Below are positions 52,828 to 63,913 of a DNA stretch of 64,000 nucleotides, piece after piece. The notes below the pieces were generated by a model, which searched no databases, had not been told where the DNA came from, and worked only from the letters and a program-made list of their open reading frames with translations. Positions within the stretch are counted from its first letter, which is position 1. Every line of letters begins with the position of its first letter. Source of the DNA: Novosphingobium resinovorum. Lineage in GTDB: Bacteria; Pseudomonadota; Alphaproteobacteria; Sphingomonadales; Sphingomonadaceae. A program made the translations under genes and the position numbers. Location of the stretch: NCBI RefSeq assembly GCF_027922145.1, contig NZ_BSFC01000003.1, forward strand, positions 98,892 to 162,891. The letters are read 5' to 3'.

Positions 52828-55460
52828 GCTTCGACATCCCACGGTGCGGCGCTGTCCTGATCGGCATCTGCGGCCGCCTTCTTTTTCGGTGCTGCTTTCT
52901 TGGCCGTTGCCTTCTTTGCCGCCGGCTTCTTGGCACCGTCCGTCTTGGCGGCGGCAGTCTTCTTGGGCGCCGCCTTCTTGGCTGGCGCCTTCTTCTTACC
53001 CTTGGCCGGCCCCTTGGCCGCCTTCTCGTCGATCAGCACGACGGCCTGCTCGGCGGTGAGGTCCTCCGGCTTCTGGTCGCGCGGGAGGGTGGCGTTGGTG
53101 GTGCCGTCGGTGACGTAAGGACCATAGCGGCCCGCCATAACCTTGATCTCGCCGCCGCTGGTTGGATGCGCGCCCAGCAGCTTGAGCGGTTCCGCCTTGG
53201 TGCGCGAGGCCGCGCCGCCGCGATTGGCGGCGTCAGCCAGCATCGAGACCGCGGCGTTCATGCCGGTGTCGAACACTTCCGCCGTCGAACGCAGCCGTGC
53301 ATACTTGCCGTCATGCGCGAGGTACGGGCCGTAACGCCCGATGCTGGCAGTGATATCCTTGCCCGTCTCCGGGTGCGGACCCACGGTGCGCGGCAGGCTG
53401 AGCAGCTTGATGCCCCATTCCAGCGTCAGTTCGTCGATATCCTTGGGGATCGAGGCACGCTTGGCCTCCTTGCCCTCGCCCAACTGGATATAAGGACCGA
53501 AGCGCCCGGTACGGCGCATGATCTCCATGCCGGTCTCCGGGTCCTTGCCCAGCCCTTCGTCATCGCCGCCTTCGGCGTTGCCTCCGGGCTGCGCGAACTT
53601 GCGGGTGAACTTGCACTCCGGATAGTTCGAGCACGCCACGAACGCGCCGTAACGACCGCCGCGCAGGGACAGGCGCCCCTCGCCGCACTTGGGGCAGACA
53701 CGCGGATCAGTGCCGTCCGCCTTGGGCGGGAACAGGTAATCGGAGAGGAATTCGTCCAGCGCCTCGGTCACTTCCGAGGGCTTCTTCTCCATCACCTCGT
53801 CGGACTTGGGCTTGAAGTCGCGCCAGAACGCTTCGAGCAGCGCCTTCCATTCCTGGCGTCCGCCCGAAACGTCGTCGAGTTCGTCCTCCATGCCCGCCGT
53901 GAATTCATAAGCCACGTAGCGGGGGAAGAAGCGTTCGAGGAACGAGGTGAGAAGTCGCCCCGTCTCCTCTGCGAAGAAACGGTTCTTCTCGGTCCGCACG
54001 TAAGCGCGGTCCTTGATGACCTGGATCGTCGCGGCATATGTCGAAGGACGCCCGATGCCCAGTTCCTCCAGCCGCTTCACAAGACTGGCTTCCGAGAAGC
54101 GTGGCGGCGGCTGGGTGAAGTGCTGCTCGGCGGTCACGTCCTTCTTGGCCGGCATGTCGCCCGCCTTCATGAAGGGCAGCAGGCCTGCCTCGTCGTCATC
54201 GTCGGCCTTGTTGTCGCGGCCTTCCTCGTAGACGGCAAGGAAGCCCGGGAATTTCACCACGGTGCCGGTGGCGCGCAGTTCGTTGCGGCCAGTTCCGTCG
54301 CGCAGGGTTACGGTGGTACGCTCAAGCTGGGCCGAAGCCATCTGGCTGGCCATCGCGCGCTTGAAGATCAGATCGTACAGGCGCGCCTCGTCCCCTGAAC
54401 CGAAGCGGTCCTTGGTGAACTCGGTGGGACGGATCGCCTCGTGCGCTTCCTGCGCGTTCTTGGCCTTGGTCTCGTAGTGGCGCGGCTTTTCGGGAACGAA
54501 GTGGCCAGAGAAGCGCTCGGCGATGGCGGCGCGGGCGGCCGAGATCGCACTCGGGTCCATCTGCACGCCATCGGTACGCATGTAGGTGATCGCACCCGCT
54601 TCATAGAGCGTCTGCGCCACGCGCATCGTCTGGCTGGCCGAGAAGCCCAGCTTGCGTGCGGCCTCCTGCTGCAAAGTCGAGGTGGTGAACGGCGGCTGCG
54701 GGTTGCGGCGATGCGGCTTGGTCTCGACGCCCTCGACCTTGAAGGCGCCCTGCTCCACCGCGGTCTTGGCCCGCATGGCGATGCCCTCTTCGCCCAGGCT
54801 CAGGCGATCGAGCTTCTGGCCCTCGAACGTCACCAGCTTGGCGGTGAAGTCGGTCCCGTCATGCGCCATCTGCGCGGCAACGGACCAGTACTCCTGCGGC
54901 GTGAACGCCTCGATCTCGCGCTCGCGATCGACGATCAGGCGCAGTGCCACCGACTGCACGCGGCCCGCCGACTTGGCGCCGGGCAGCTTGCGCCACAGAA
55001 CCGGCGAAAGCGTGAAGCCGAACAAGTAGTCCAGCGCACGGCGGGCGAGGTAAGCGTCGATCAGGTCCTGATCCAGCTCGCGCGGCTGGGTCATCGCCTT
55101 GGTGACGGTTTCCTTGGTGATTGCGTTGAAGGTGACGCGCTGCACGTCCTTGGGCAGCGCCTTGCGCTTGGCCAGCAGTTCGCGCACGTGCCACGAGATC
55201 GCCTCGCCCTCGCGATCAGGGTCGGTCGCGAGGATCAGGCGGTCGGCGGTCTTGGCGGCATCGGTGATCGCCTTCACCTGGCGCTGCTTGTCGCCGTAGA
55301 GTTCCCAGTCCATCGCGAACTCCTCGTCCGGGCGGACGGAGCCGTCCTTGGGCGGCAGGTCGCGAACGTGGCCGTAGCTGGCGAGGACCTTGTAGTCCTT
55401 GCCCAGGTACTTCTCGATGGTCTTGGCCTTGGCGGGCGATTCTACGATGACTAACTGCAT
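52824..55460 (-). CDS. topA: DNA topoisomerase I
   Basis: Type IA topoisomerase that relaxes negative supercoils. The 878-residue protein has the Toprim glutamate (VIVESPAKAKTIEKYL, start), DPDREGE at residues 80-86, the active tyrosine Y293 (ITYMRTDG), one clear zinc ribbon (CPKCGEG ... CSNYPEC near residue 590) and several TopA C-terminal repeats of the GRYGPY type. The last 70 residues are Lys/Ala-rich (KKAPAKKAA), a tail common in high-GC bacteria that may aid DNA binding. A 34-bp alternating purine-pyrimidine tract begins 23 bases upstream of the ATG. Confidence 0.97.
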   Translation of the reverse strand: MQLVIVESPAKAKTIEKYLGKDYKVLASYGHVRDLPPKDGSVRPDEEFAMDWELYGDKQRQVKAITDAAKTADRLILATDPDREGEAISWHVRELLAKRKALPKDVQRVTFNAITKETVTKAMTQPRELDQDLIDAYLARRALDYLFGFTLSPVLWRKLPGAKSAGRVQSVALRLIVDREREIEAFTPQEYWSVAAQMAHDGTDFTAKLVTFEGQKLDRLSLGEEGIAMRAKTAVEQGAFKVEGVETKPHRRNPQPPFTTSTLQQEAARKLGFSASQTMRVAQTLYEAGAITYMRTDGVQMDPSAISAARAAIAERFSGHFVPEKPRHYETKAKNAQEAHEAIRPTEFTKDRFGSGDEARLYDLIFKRAMASQMASAQLERTTVTLRDGTGRNELRATGTVVKFPGFLAVYEEGRDNKADDDDEAGLLPFMKAGDMPAKKDVTAEQHFTQPPPRFSEASLVKRLEELGIGRPSTYAATIQVIKDRAYVRTEKNRFFAEETGRLLTSFLERFFPRYVAYEFTAGMEDELDDVSGGRQEWKALLEAFWRDFKPKSDEVMEKKPSEVTEALDEFLSDYLFPPKADGTDPRVCPKCGEGRLSLRGGRYGAFVACSNYPECKFTRKFAQPGGNAEGGDDEGLGKDPETGMEIMRRTGRFGPYIQLGEGKEAKRASIPKDIDELTLEWGIKLLSLPRTVGPHPETGKDITASIGRYGPYLAHDGKYARLRSTAEVFDTGMNAAVSMLADAANRGGAASRTKAEPLKLLGAHPTSGGEIKVMAGRYGPYVTDGTTNATLPRDQKPEDLTAEQAVVLIDEKAAKGPAKGKKKAPAKKAAPKKTAAAKTDGAKKPAAKKATAKKAAPKKKAAADADQDSAAPWDVEA

Positions 55461-55482
55461 TTCAGACTTTCTTACTGCCCCT

Positions 55483-55516
55483 CACGTGCACGTACGCACA
55501 CATGTGTATGCGCATA
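55483..55516. promoter_or_regulatory. 34-bp alternating purine-pyrimidine tract (Z-DNA-prone) upstream of topA
   Basis: From 55483 to 55516 every step alternates pyrimidine and purine, made of CA/TG, CG and TA steps. It contains nested palindromes such as CACGTG, ACACATGTGT and TGCGCA. It lies 23-56 bases before the topA start. Such tracts can flip to Z-DNA or extrude as cruciforms under negative supercoiling, which is the state TopA removes. Confidence 0.55.
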
Positions 55517-55570
55517 GGGTGGGAAGGCTTGGGGGCGTTCGTCAAGCCTTGTGCGTCTTACGCCCTGCAT

Positions 55571-56206
55571 TCAGGCGAAGACGTTGTCGAGGTCACTGGC
55601 CTCGGTTCTTGACAATCGGAAGGCAGCGACCGCCACCAGCGAGGCGACGATGCCATAGAATGCCGCGAAAAGGTTCGGCGTCACAGCCGCCGCAAAAGGC
55701 GGCAGTTGGGCAAACTGTTCCTGCCCAAATTCAAGCGCCACCAAAGCAGAGCCGAGAATCGCGGCATTGATCGCGTAGGCGACGGCGATGGGGAGCCAGC
55801 ATTGCGCCGTGGCGCTCCAACTCGACGACAGCGATTCCTGCGAGCGGTTATCCTCGACGATGATGAAGGTGGGAACGAGCGACCAGCGCGCCATGAGGAA
55901 CAGCCCCGGCAGCACCAGCAACAGAAAACCGAACATGATGCCGAGGCCAGACAGCAGTTGCGCCACGAACAGCGAGCCAAGCCGCCATCTCTCGCCCCAA
56001 TGCCCCAGTAGACGTTGCAGCACAGCGTAATCGAAAATCAGCCCGACCACGCCGCCGATGAATATCGAAGCCGTTGGTGAAACCATGTCCGAGGCAGTGT
56101 AGGTCGCCACTTGCAGGATGCCGACCAGTCCCAGGAACGGCAGGTGTTGTCTTGCAACGAAACCCATTTCGCCTAGCAGGTCGCCAACGCTGAAACGTGA
56201 ATTCAC
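55571..56206 (-). CDS. Integral membrane protein of unknown function between dprA and topA
   Basis: A 211-residue protein with about five hydrophobic helices (LPFLGLVGILQVATY, SIFIGGVVGLIFDYAV, LLSGLGIMFGFLLLVLPGLF and two later). The pattern FLLLVLPGLFLMARWSLVPTFIIVED is reminiscent of YciC/UPF0259-type and glycerophosphodiesterase membrane-domain proteins, but I cannot assign a function. It follows dprA by 12 bases and precedes topA by 110 bases, so it probably ends the plsY-dprA transcript. Confidence 0.8.
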   Translation of the reverse strand: MNSRFSVGDLLGEMGFVARQHLPFLGLVGILQVATYTASDMVSPTASIFIGGVVGLIFDYAVLQRLLGHWGERWRLGSLFVAQLLSGLGIMFGFLLLVLPGLFLMARWSLVPTFIIVEDNRSQESLSSSWSATAQCWLPIAVAYAINAAILGSALVALEFGQEQFAQLPPFAAAVTPNLFAAFYGIVASLVAVAAFRLSRTEASDLDNVFA

Positions 56207-56218
56207 TCCATTCCCCCC

Positions 56219-57328
56219 TTACCCCAGACTGACCCGTCCGCCTGCATGGCGCACCAGTTTCCCCGCCAGTTCCAATTCGACCAGGGCCAGTTGTACGGCG
56301 GACGCGGCAGCCCCCGATTGACGGATCAGTTCATCCACCCCGACCGGGGCCGTCGTCAGCAGCCCCGCGACATCGGCGGGCTCGCCCGATTGCGCGATCG
56401 ACATCTCCTCAGCCCAGTGACGAGGCGGTTCGCGCAGGCTCGTCGGCGCTATGCCCGAAAAGTCGGTTAGTTCCTCAATCACGTCCTGCGCGCCCTGCAC
56501 CAGCGTCGCGCCGTCCCGGATAAGCTGGTTGCAGCCGTGCGATCGGGCATCGAGCGGCGATCCGGGAATTGCCATGACCTGCCGCCCCATTTCGCCCGCC
56601 AAACGGGCAGTAATGAGTGAGCCGGACCTTGGCGCGGCCTCGACCACCACGGTCCCCAGGCACAGCCCGGCGATGATCCGGTTTCGCGCAGGAAAATGGC
56701 GGGCGAGCGGCTCTGCCCGGGGCGGCTGCTCCGCCAGCAGCAGGCCGCGTGTGGCGACATTTTCCTGCAAGGCTCCATGTTCCGGCGGGTACGTGATGTC
56801 GATGCCACTGGCGATGACGCCGACCGTCGCTCCGTCCGTCGCGAGCGCCCCCTGATGTGCAGCGCCGTCTATGCCTCGGGCAAGGCCCGAAACCACCGTC
56901 CAGCCTTGGGCCGCCAGTTCGTGGGCGAACTCCCGTGCCAGCCGGATCGCCGCCGCCGATGCATTGCGGGCACCGACCATAGCGACGCAAGGTCGCGCCA
57001 GCAACGAGAGGTCGCCGCGCCATGTCAGGATCGGCGGCGCGCCTTCCGACTCGGCCAGCAGGCGCGGATAATCCGGCGAGTCGTGAAAAAGATACCGCGC
57101 GCCTGCCTTACGGGTCGCAGCGATCTCGTCGTGGATGCGATGCTCGGAAGCAGGTTTGTAAGGGCGACCCGAACGACCCGCGACTTCGGGCAAAGCCGCG
57201 ATCGCGCTCACTGCGTCGCCGAAACGGGCGAGCAGGTGGAGGTAGGTGACCGGGCCGACATTCGGCGAACGCAACAGGCGGATGCGGGCGAAGGCTTCGT
57301 CCTGCGAAAGACCGCCCGGTGCGCTCAC
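56219..57328 (-). CDS. dprA: DNA-processing protein DprA
   Basis: Rossmann-fold single-strand-DNA-binding protein that loads RecA on incoming DNA in natural transformation. The 369-residue protein has an N-terminal helix-hairpin-like region ([16 protein letters not shown]), the DprA core (AMVGARNAS near 115, [18 protein letters not shown] near 145, [11 protein letters not shown] near 217) and a C-terminal winged-helix-like domain ([26 protein letters not shown]). It starts at an ATGA overlap with plsY. Confidence 0.95.
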   Translation of the reverse strand: MSAPGGLSQDEAFARIRLLRSPNVGPVTYLHLLARFGDAVSAIAALPEVAGRSGRPYKPASEHRIHDEIAATRKAGARYLFHDSPDYPRLLAESEGAPPILTWRGDLSLLARPCVAMVGARNASAAAIRLAREFAHELAAQGWTVVSGLARGIDGAAHQGALATDGATVGVIASGIDITYPPEHGALQENVATRGLLLAEQPPRAEPLARHFPARNRIIAGLCLGTVVVEAAPRSGSLITARLAGEMGRQVMAIPGSPLDARSHGCNQLIRDGATLVQGAQDVIEELTDFSGIAPTSLREPPRHWAEEMSIAQSGEPADVAGLLTTAPVGVDELIRQSGAAASAVQLALVELELAGKLVRHAGGRVSLG

Positions 57329-57912
57329 TTCTTCTTGCCGCCCCCGATGCGCGGTTCGGTCCCGGCGCGCAGGCGGGCGATGTTTTCACGGTGCTGGAAC
57401 AGCACGAGCGCCGCGATCACCGTCAGCACCAGCCCCGCCTGCGGATACCCCAATACAAAAGCCGCGAGCGGAGCGACGATAGCGGCCGTCATCCCGGAAA
57501 CCGAGGAGATGCGCACCGTCGCCAGCAGCCCGATCCAGGTCACCGCGTAAGCCAGCCCGACCGGCCAGGCGAGCCCGAAGGCGACGCCCGCCGTGGTTGC
57601 GACGCCCTTGCCGCCCTTGAACCGCAGCCAGACCGGGAAGCAATGACCAAGAAATGCGCCGAGAGCCGCCAGCGGCGCCCACTCCGGCCAGACATGCGCG
57701 GCGATCAGCACCGCCGCCAGCCCCTTGAGCAGGTCCAGCAGCAGCGTCGCGGCAGCCAGGCCCTTGCGCCCGGTCCGCAGCACATTGGTCGCGCCGATGT
57801 TGCCCGATCCGATCGAGCGCAGATCGCCTGCGCCGGTAGCCCGGGTCAAAATGAGGCCGAACGGCACGGAGCCGAGCAGATAGCCGAGTACGAGGGGGAG
57901 AATCCAAACCAT
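57325..57912 (-). CDS. plsY: Glycerol-3-phosphate acyltransferase PlsY
   Basis: Inner-membrane enzyme that acylates glycerol-3-phosphate from acyl-phosphate, the first step of phospholipid synthesis. The 195-residue protein has five or more helices and the three signature loops GSVPFG (residue 14), [12 protein letters not shown] (residue 36) and [11 protein letters not shown] (residue 98). The C-terminus is basic. It is divergent from murI across 110 bases and coupled to dprA. Confidence 0.96.
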   Translation of the reverse strand: MVWILPLVLGYLLGSVPFGLILTRATGAGDLRSIGSGNIGATNVLRTGRKGLAAATLLLDLLKGLAAVLIAAHVWPEWAPLAALGAFLGHCFPVWLRFKGGKGVATTAGVAFGLAWPVGLAYAVTWIGLLATVRISSVSGMTAAIVAPLAAFVLGYPQAGLVLTVIAALVLFQHRENIARLRAGTEPRIGGGKKK

Positions 57913-58022
57913 GCGACGCGCCTTAGCGCCCTATCGCGCTTTGCAGAAGACAGGTTGCAGCATTCGGCGTTGCCCGAACAGGCTCCGCGCGGTTAACAGG
58001 TGGCAAGGTCCAGGGATTGATA

Positions 58023-58871
58023 ATGGCTTCCGATACACAGAGCGTGCCGCAAGGGGCCGCCACCAGGCTTGCAGGTATCGATGCCACGGCCCCGATCCTG
58101 CTCTTCGATTCGGGCGTGGGCGGGCTGACCGTGCTGGAGGAAGTGCGCAAGGCCCTGCCCGATGCACCGATCATCTATGCGGCCGACACCGCCGGGCTGC
58201 CCTACGGCACCAAGACCGAGGCGCAGATCGCCGCGCGGGTCGCGGGCCTGCTCGGCCGCATGACCGAGCGGCTGCGCCCGCGCCTCGTCTGCATCGCCTG
58301 CAACACCGCCTCGACCATCGCGCTGGGCATGGTGCGCGAAGTGCTCGAAGTGCCGATCGTCGGCACCGTGCCCGCCATCAAGCCTGCCGCCGCGATGACG
58401 AAGACCGGCGTAATCGGCCTGCTTGGCACCGAAGCGACGATCCGGCAGGCCTACGTCGATCGGCTCGAGCACGAATTCGCCGCCGACAAGCGCCTGCTCC
58501 GCTATGGTGCGCCGGGCCTCGTCGAGGCGGCGGAAGCCAAGTTGCGCGGCGAGCCGGTCGATCCCGCACTCATTCGCCACGCCGCCGAGGCGCTGCGCGC
58601 GCAGTCCGAAGGCGAACGCATCGACACCGTCGTCCTCGCTTGCACCCATTTCCCGTTGGTCGAAGCCGAACTCGCCGAAGCGTTCGGCCCCGACGTACGC
58701 TTCGTCCATGGCGCGCAGGGCATCGCGCGGCAAGTCGCGCGTCTCACCGCGGGACAGGAATATTCTCGCCAAGGCCCGGACCTCGCGCTATTCACCGGGC
58801 AGGGAGAATTGCCCGGTGCCTATGCCGAGAAGCTGGCGCACTACGGGCTCATGAGGATCGAGAGGTTTTGA
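58023..58871 (+). CDS. murI: Glutamate racemase
   Basis: Makes D-glutamate for peptidoglycan. The 282-residue protein has the substrate loop FDSGVGGLTV (D29, S30), PYGTK (residue 60), and the catalytic pair C93 (ACNTAS) and about C208 (LACTHFPL). The ATG at 58023 has AGGGA 7 bases upstream; a TTG two codons earlier is in frame. The stop overlaps the next gene as TTGA. Confidence 0.96.
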   Translation: MASDTQSVPQGAATRLAGIDATAPILLFDSGVGGLTVLEEVRKALPDAPIIYAADTAGLPYGTKTEAQIAARVAGLLGRMTERLRPRLVCIACNTASTIALGMVREVLEVPIVGTVPAIKPAAAMTKTGVIGLLGTEATIRQAYVDRLEHEFAADKRLLRYGAPGLVEAAEAKLRGEPVDPALIRHAAEALRAQSEGERIDTVVLACTHFPLVEAELAEAFGPDVRFVHGAQGIARQVARLTAGQEYSRQGPDLALFTGQGELPGAYAEKLAHYGLMRIERF

Positions 58872-59692
58872 CGCGACGGCTCAATTTATGGTTGTTGTCG
58901 GTACTGCTCATCATTGCCATTCCCTACTACTGGTTCCTGGCCGACGCCGGGGTCGGACCCGGGAAAGGTGAACCGAAAGCGAAGCCACTGACGATCGGTT
59001 CCTTGCGGGCACTGGCGGAAGAGGGCGACGGCCAGCGGCCGATCGAACTCCGCGTCGAAACGGTCGGCATGCGGATGACCTCGCGCAATATGCTCATGGC
59101 GGGCGGCGGACTGCGCCAGATCGCCAACCTAATCCGCGCCTATGAGCTTATCGTGCCGGGCGGCGAGCCGATCGTAATCGATGCCGGGATCACCCGATCA
59201 GCCGCGAAAGAGCACGAACTGGAAATTTATGACGGCGCGGCCCAAGCTCGCATCCAGCACGCGCTTTCCAAGGCCGCACATGTCGTCCTGCTGGCCGACA
59301 AGCCGACACATAACGGTGGTCACCCAACCGGAACCCGGCGCGCCGAGAATGAACTCCAGGCATCCGGCGATGCGCCCTACACCCTCTCTCCCGGAGTCGT
59401 TGTGATTCCGGCCAGCAGCGTCGCTCCCGAAGCGAAAATGGTCTATGTCCGGCTGGCCGACGACCGCGAATACCTTTTCACGGGTGACATCGCCAAGCTC
59501 GCGATCAACTGGAAGGAACAGCGCCTTCCTGCCCGGATCGCGACACGGGGAGAAATCGCCTCATTCCGCAGCGAAACGATGTCCTGGTTGATGACGATCA
59601 ATGCATTGCACCGCGCCGCGCCGCAGATGACGATCGTTGCGGGGCACGAGCCTTCCAAAATCCCGTTTTCCGCAGGCACGTTTTCCGATTAG
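58868..59692 (+). CDS. Membrane-anchored, degenerate metallo-beta-lactamase-fold protein coupled to murI
   Basis: The start appears to be a TTG at 58868 overlapping the murI stop as TTGA; no ATG is available for the full domain. The 274 residues begin with one hydrophobic helix ([18 protein letters not shown]). The rest resembles the metallo-beta-lactamase fold ([51 protein letters not shown]), but the HxHxDH zinc motif is reduced to one histidine in the expected place, so a hydrolase activity in the usual sense is doubtful. Function unknown. The coupling to murI is a hint of an envelope role. Confidence 0.75.
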   Translation: MTRRLNLWLLSVLLIIAIPYYWFLADAGVGPGKGEPKAKPLTIGSLRALAEEGDGQRPIELRVETVGMRMTSRNMLMAGGGLRQIANLIRAYELIVPGGEPIVIDAGITRSAAKEHELEIYDGAAQARIQHALSKAAHVVLLADKPTHNGGHPTGTRRAENELQASGDAPYTLSPGVVVIPASSVAPEAKMVYVRLADDREYLFTGDIAKLAINWKEQRLPARIATRGEIASFRSETMSWLMTINALHRAAPQMTIVAGHEPSKIPFSAGTFSD

Positions 59693-59820
59693 CCCTTAGG
59701 TACAAGCGACTGGCAATGAGAGACGCGATAAGCTATTGGCCGCAGCAAATGCAGTCCGGGCAACGGACGCAACGCTTTGGGCAGGCGCCGGAACAGGCAA
59801 GGCAGGACAAAGTCGACACC

Positions 59821-61035
59821 GTGAACTACGAGCACATTTTCGACCAGGCGATCGAGCGCCTTCACTCCGAAGGGCGCTACCGCGTCTTCATCGACATCCT
59901 GCGCAACAAGGGCGCCTATCCGAACGCCCGGTGCTTCGCCGGCCACAACGGGCCGAAGCCGATCACCGTGTGGTGCTCCAACGACTATCTCGCCATGGGC
60001 CAGCACCCCAAGGTGATCGAGGCCATGGAAGAGGCGCTACACGACGTCGGCGCCGGCTCCGGCGGCACCCGCAACATCGGCGGCAACACGCATTACCATG
60101 TCGATCTCGAGGCCGAACTGGCCGACCTGCACGGCAAGCAGGGCGCGCTGCTGTTCACTTCGGGCTACGTCTCGAACGACGCCACGCTCTCGACGCTGGC
60201 CAAGCTGCTGCCCGGCTGCGTGATCTTCTCGGACGAACTGAACCACGCCAGCATGATCGCGGGCATCCGCAATTCGGGCTGCGAAAAGAAGGTCTGGCGC
60301 CACAACGACCTCGAACACCTCGAGGAACTGCTGGCCGAGACCGATCCTGCCCTGCCCAAGCTGATCGCCTTCGAATCGGTCTATTCGATGGACGGCGACG
60401 TCGCCCCGATCCACGCGATCTGCGACCTCGCCGAAAAGTACAACGCCCTCACCTACATCGACGAAGTCCACGCGGTCGGTATGTACGGCCCACGCGGCGG
60501 CGGCATCACCGACCGTGACGAGGCTGCACACCGCATCGACATCATCGAGGGCACGCTGGGCAAGGCGTTCGGTGTCATGGGCGGCTATATCGCCACCAAC
60601 AACAAGATCATCGACTGCATCCGCTCCTACGCGCCGGGCTTCATCTTCACGACCTCGCTCTCGCCGGTGCTGGTCGCGGGCGTGCTCGCTTCGGTGCGTC
60701 ACCTCAAGAGCTCGAGCGTCGAGCGTGAGGGCCAGCAGCGTTCCGCCGCGATGATGAAGCAGATGTTCCGCGATGCGGGCCTGCCGGTTATGGACTCCGT
60801 CACGCACATCGTCCCGCTCATGGTGGGCGATCCGGTGCGCGCCAAGCAGATCAGCGACATCCTGCTCGCTGAGTACGGTGCCTACGTGCAGCCGATCAAT
60901 TTCCCGACCGTCCCGCGCGGCACCGAGCGCCTGCGCTTCACCCCCGGCCCCGCACATACCGAAGAGATGATGCGCGAACTGACTGACGCTCTGGTCGAGA
61001 TCTGGGACCGGCTGGAGATGCGCCTGGCTGCCTGA
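59821..61035 (+). CDS. hemA: 5-aminolevulinate synthase
   Basis: PLP enzyme that condenses glycine and succinyl-CoA to start heme synthesis by the C4 route, which is characteristic of alphaproteobacteria. The 404-residue protein has [15 protein letters not shown] near residue 79, the cofactor contact [10 protein letters not shown] near 216, and the Schiff-base lysine K248 in EGTLGKAFG. The GTG at 59821 is chosen because the protein then begins [11 protein letters not shown] as in homologues; an upstream ATG at 59716 in frame would add 35 non-conserved residues. Its substrate succinyl-CoA is also the product of the propionate operon in this window. Confidence 0.96.
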   Translation: MNYEHIFDQAIERLHSEGRYRVFIDILRNKGAYPNARCFAGHNGPKPITVWCSNDYLAMGQHPKVIEAMEEALHDVGAGSGGTRNIGGNTHYHVDLEAELADLHGKQGALLFTSGYVSNDATLSTLAKLLPGCVIFSDELNHASMIAGIRNSGCEKKVWRHNDLEHLEELLAETDPALPKLIAFESVYSMDGDVAPIHAICDLAEKYNALTYIDEVHAVGMYGPRGGGITDRDEAAHRIDIIEGTLGKAFGVMGGYIATNNKIIDCIRSYAPGFIFTTSLSPVLVAGVLASVRHLKSSSVEREGQQRSAAMMKQMFRDAGLPVMDSVTHIVPLMVGDPVRAKQISDILLAEYGAYVQPINFPTVPRGTERLRFTPGPAHTEEMMRELTDALVEIWDRLEMRLAA

Positions 61036-61078
61036 GACGCGTAACACGCTTTCGCAGTTGCAAGATATTCTTGTCCGA

Positions 61079-61112
61079 AAGGCCCTCCGCAGTGCGCGGG
61101 GGGCCTTTTTTC
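61079..61112 (+). terminator. Rho-independent terminator of hemA
   Basis: AAGGCCCTCCGC and GCGGGGGGCCTT pair around AGTGC and are followed by TTTTTT. It starts about 43 bases after the hemA stop. Confidence 0.9.
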
Positions 61113-61198
61113 TGGCCCGCTCCGTTCCCAAGTGCACGTGCGTTGCGGCGCTTCCAACGCTCCCTCCCCCTCGCAACGACATGACCAGAGGACCATCC

Positions 61199-62288
<1,090 letters not shown>

Positions 62289-62299
<11 letters not shown>

Positions 62300-63812
62300 C
62301 AAATAGCGTGTCGCCGCCCGCCCGCTTCGCCACGACGAAGCCCGGCGGCGGCGGCAGGTCGGCAGGAATCCCGCCCGAAACCCAGACCGCGTCGAAACCA
62401 TCCGCACGCATGCCCGCAATCTTTACGTTCATCGCGGCGAGGTCCGGCCGGTTTTGAGGGCAAAGCGGCGCCACGTCCTGCGTCCCGCCGGACCAGCGCT
62501 GCGCGAGGAGCGGATCGCGGACGGTCATCAGCTTGGCATTGTCGACCATGAACAGCGTGTTGACGTAGGCATCCCTGCGCGTGAGCGCATAGCTGCCCAG
62601 CTTCTCGTCCGGCACCAGACGCCAGGGAAAACCGCAATCCGGCGCCGCCCAGAGATAGCCGACGCGCCCTCCGCGCGGCACTGCACCGAGCAGCGTCAGG
62701 CGTTGTTCGAGGACGTGGCCATGGCGCACCCAATCCCGGGTCACTGTCCCGACGCGCACGCAAAACAAGGCGATTCCCGCCATCACGATCAGGCGCTCCC
62801 GTTCGGGACGGGCGCTCGGCGTGATCGCCAGCACAAGGACCAGTAGCGCGATAGGCGCGGTACGCAAGTCCGTGCCCCAGGCATTGAGGATCGTCGTGGG
62901 GGCCGCGACCGCCGCGAAGGCGAGCAGCACCCCGCTGACGAGCAACCTCCGCTCCAGCCTGCGCCCCGACGCCCATAGCAAGGCAACCCCACTGACGCAG
63001 GCCAGCGCCGCCAGCAAACCAATATCCACCAGCTTGTCCGTGCCTCGCAGCACGCTGGCGAAGACCACGATCTTGGTGTTCACGAAGTCGACGTAGGCCG
63101 GGCCGCTCCCGTGCCCCGCCGCCTCGGAACGCCAGAGCAGCAGCGGCACGACCGGCACCAGCAGAACGAGATTGGGCCGCATCGCCGGCCACACCTCGCG
63201 CCAGCTTCCGAGCTTCCCCAACTCGTTGCCCGCCGCGAGGATAAGCAGGACCACCCAACTCGCCATATGCGCCGTCCACACGACCAGCGCCGCAACTGCC
63301 AGAATCACCTGCTCGCGTCCGCTTTCGCGCGGCCGGGTGTACAGCCATGCCGCTACCAGCAAGGCCAGACCGATGCCCATGCAGTAATTGAGAAACCCCC
63401 ACATCCATGCCTGATGCATGGCGAAAGGCAGTGCAACGAAAGCGCTTGCGCTCACTCGCCCATGCGCGGCGCGGGAAAGCTGGAACAGGCCCATGACCGT
63501 CAGCGGCGCCAGCAAGGCTCCAACCACCAGCGTCGCACGCTCGCTGCCCAGCAGGGGCGCCAGCAGCACCGAAGGCAGATCGGCACCGAGGTTGGCGATC
63601 CACTGCCAATGTACCGCAAATATCCTGCTCAGCGCAGGATCGGCCATGATGTTGGCCAGAACGTGATGCCGTGCCATGTGCGACGGCATGTCGACGAAAC
63701 CCGGCACCGGCGCCAGCAGCACCGGCAGGAAAGCCAGCGCCACCATCGCCGGCATGAGCATCCGCCAGCGCGGGATCGGGGTGCGGTCGTCGAGTTTCGG
63801 CATCAGCGCCAT
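62289..63812 (-). CDS. Polytopic membrane protein of unknown function
   Basis: A 507-residue integral membrane protein with about ten helices, the first at residues 20-36. A conserved-looking VDMPSHMARHHVLANI segment follows the first helix in the position of the acidic loop of GT-C glycosyltransferases, and the C-terminal 140 residues are soluble. The substrate and even the transferase label are uncertain. The ATG at 63812 lacks a strong ribosome binding site and an ATG three codons later is possible. It is convergent with the old yellow enzyme. Confidence 0.7.
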
Positions 63813-63855
63813 GTAGCCCGCGGAGTGTTAAGATCGCCCCAATCGCCCACGCAAA

Positions 63856-63887
63856 CGAAAACCCCCGGAACCATCGGTCCCGGGGGC
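63856..63887 (-). terminator. Rho-independent terminator of the gene at the right edge
   Basis: On the minus strand, CCCCCGGGAC and GTTCCGGGGG pair around CGATG-type loop bases and are followed by TTTTCGTTT. It lies about 27 bases after the partial gene stop. Confidence 0.85.
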
Positions 63888-63913
63888 CTCTCGTTATTCG
63901 ATCGTGAGCGAAA

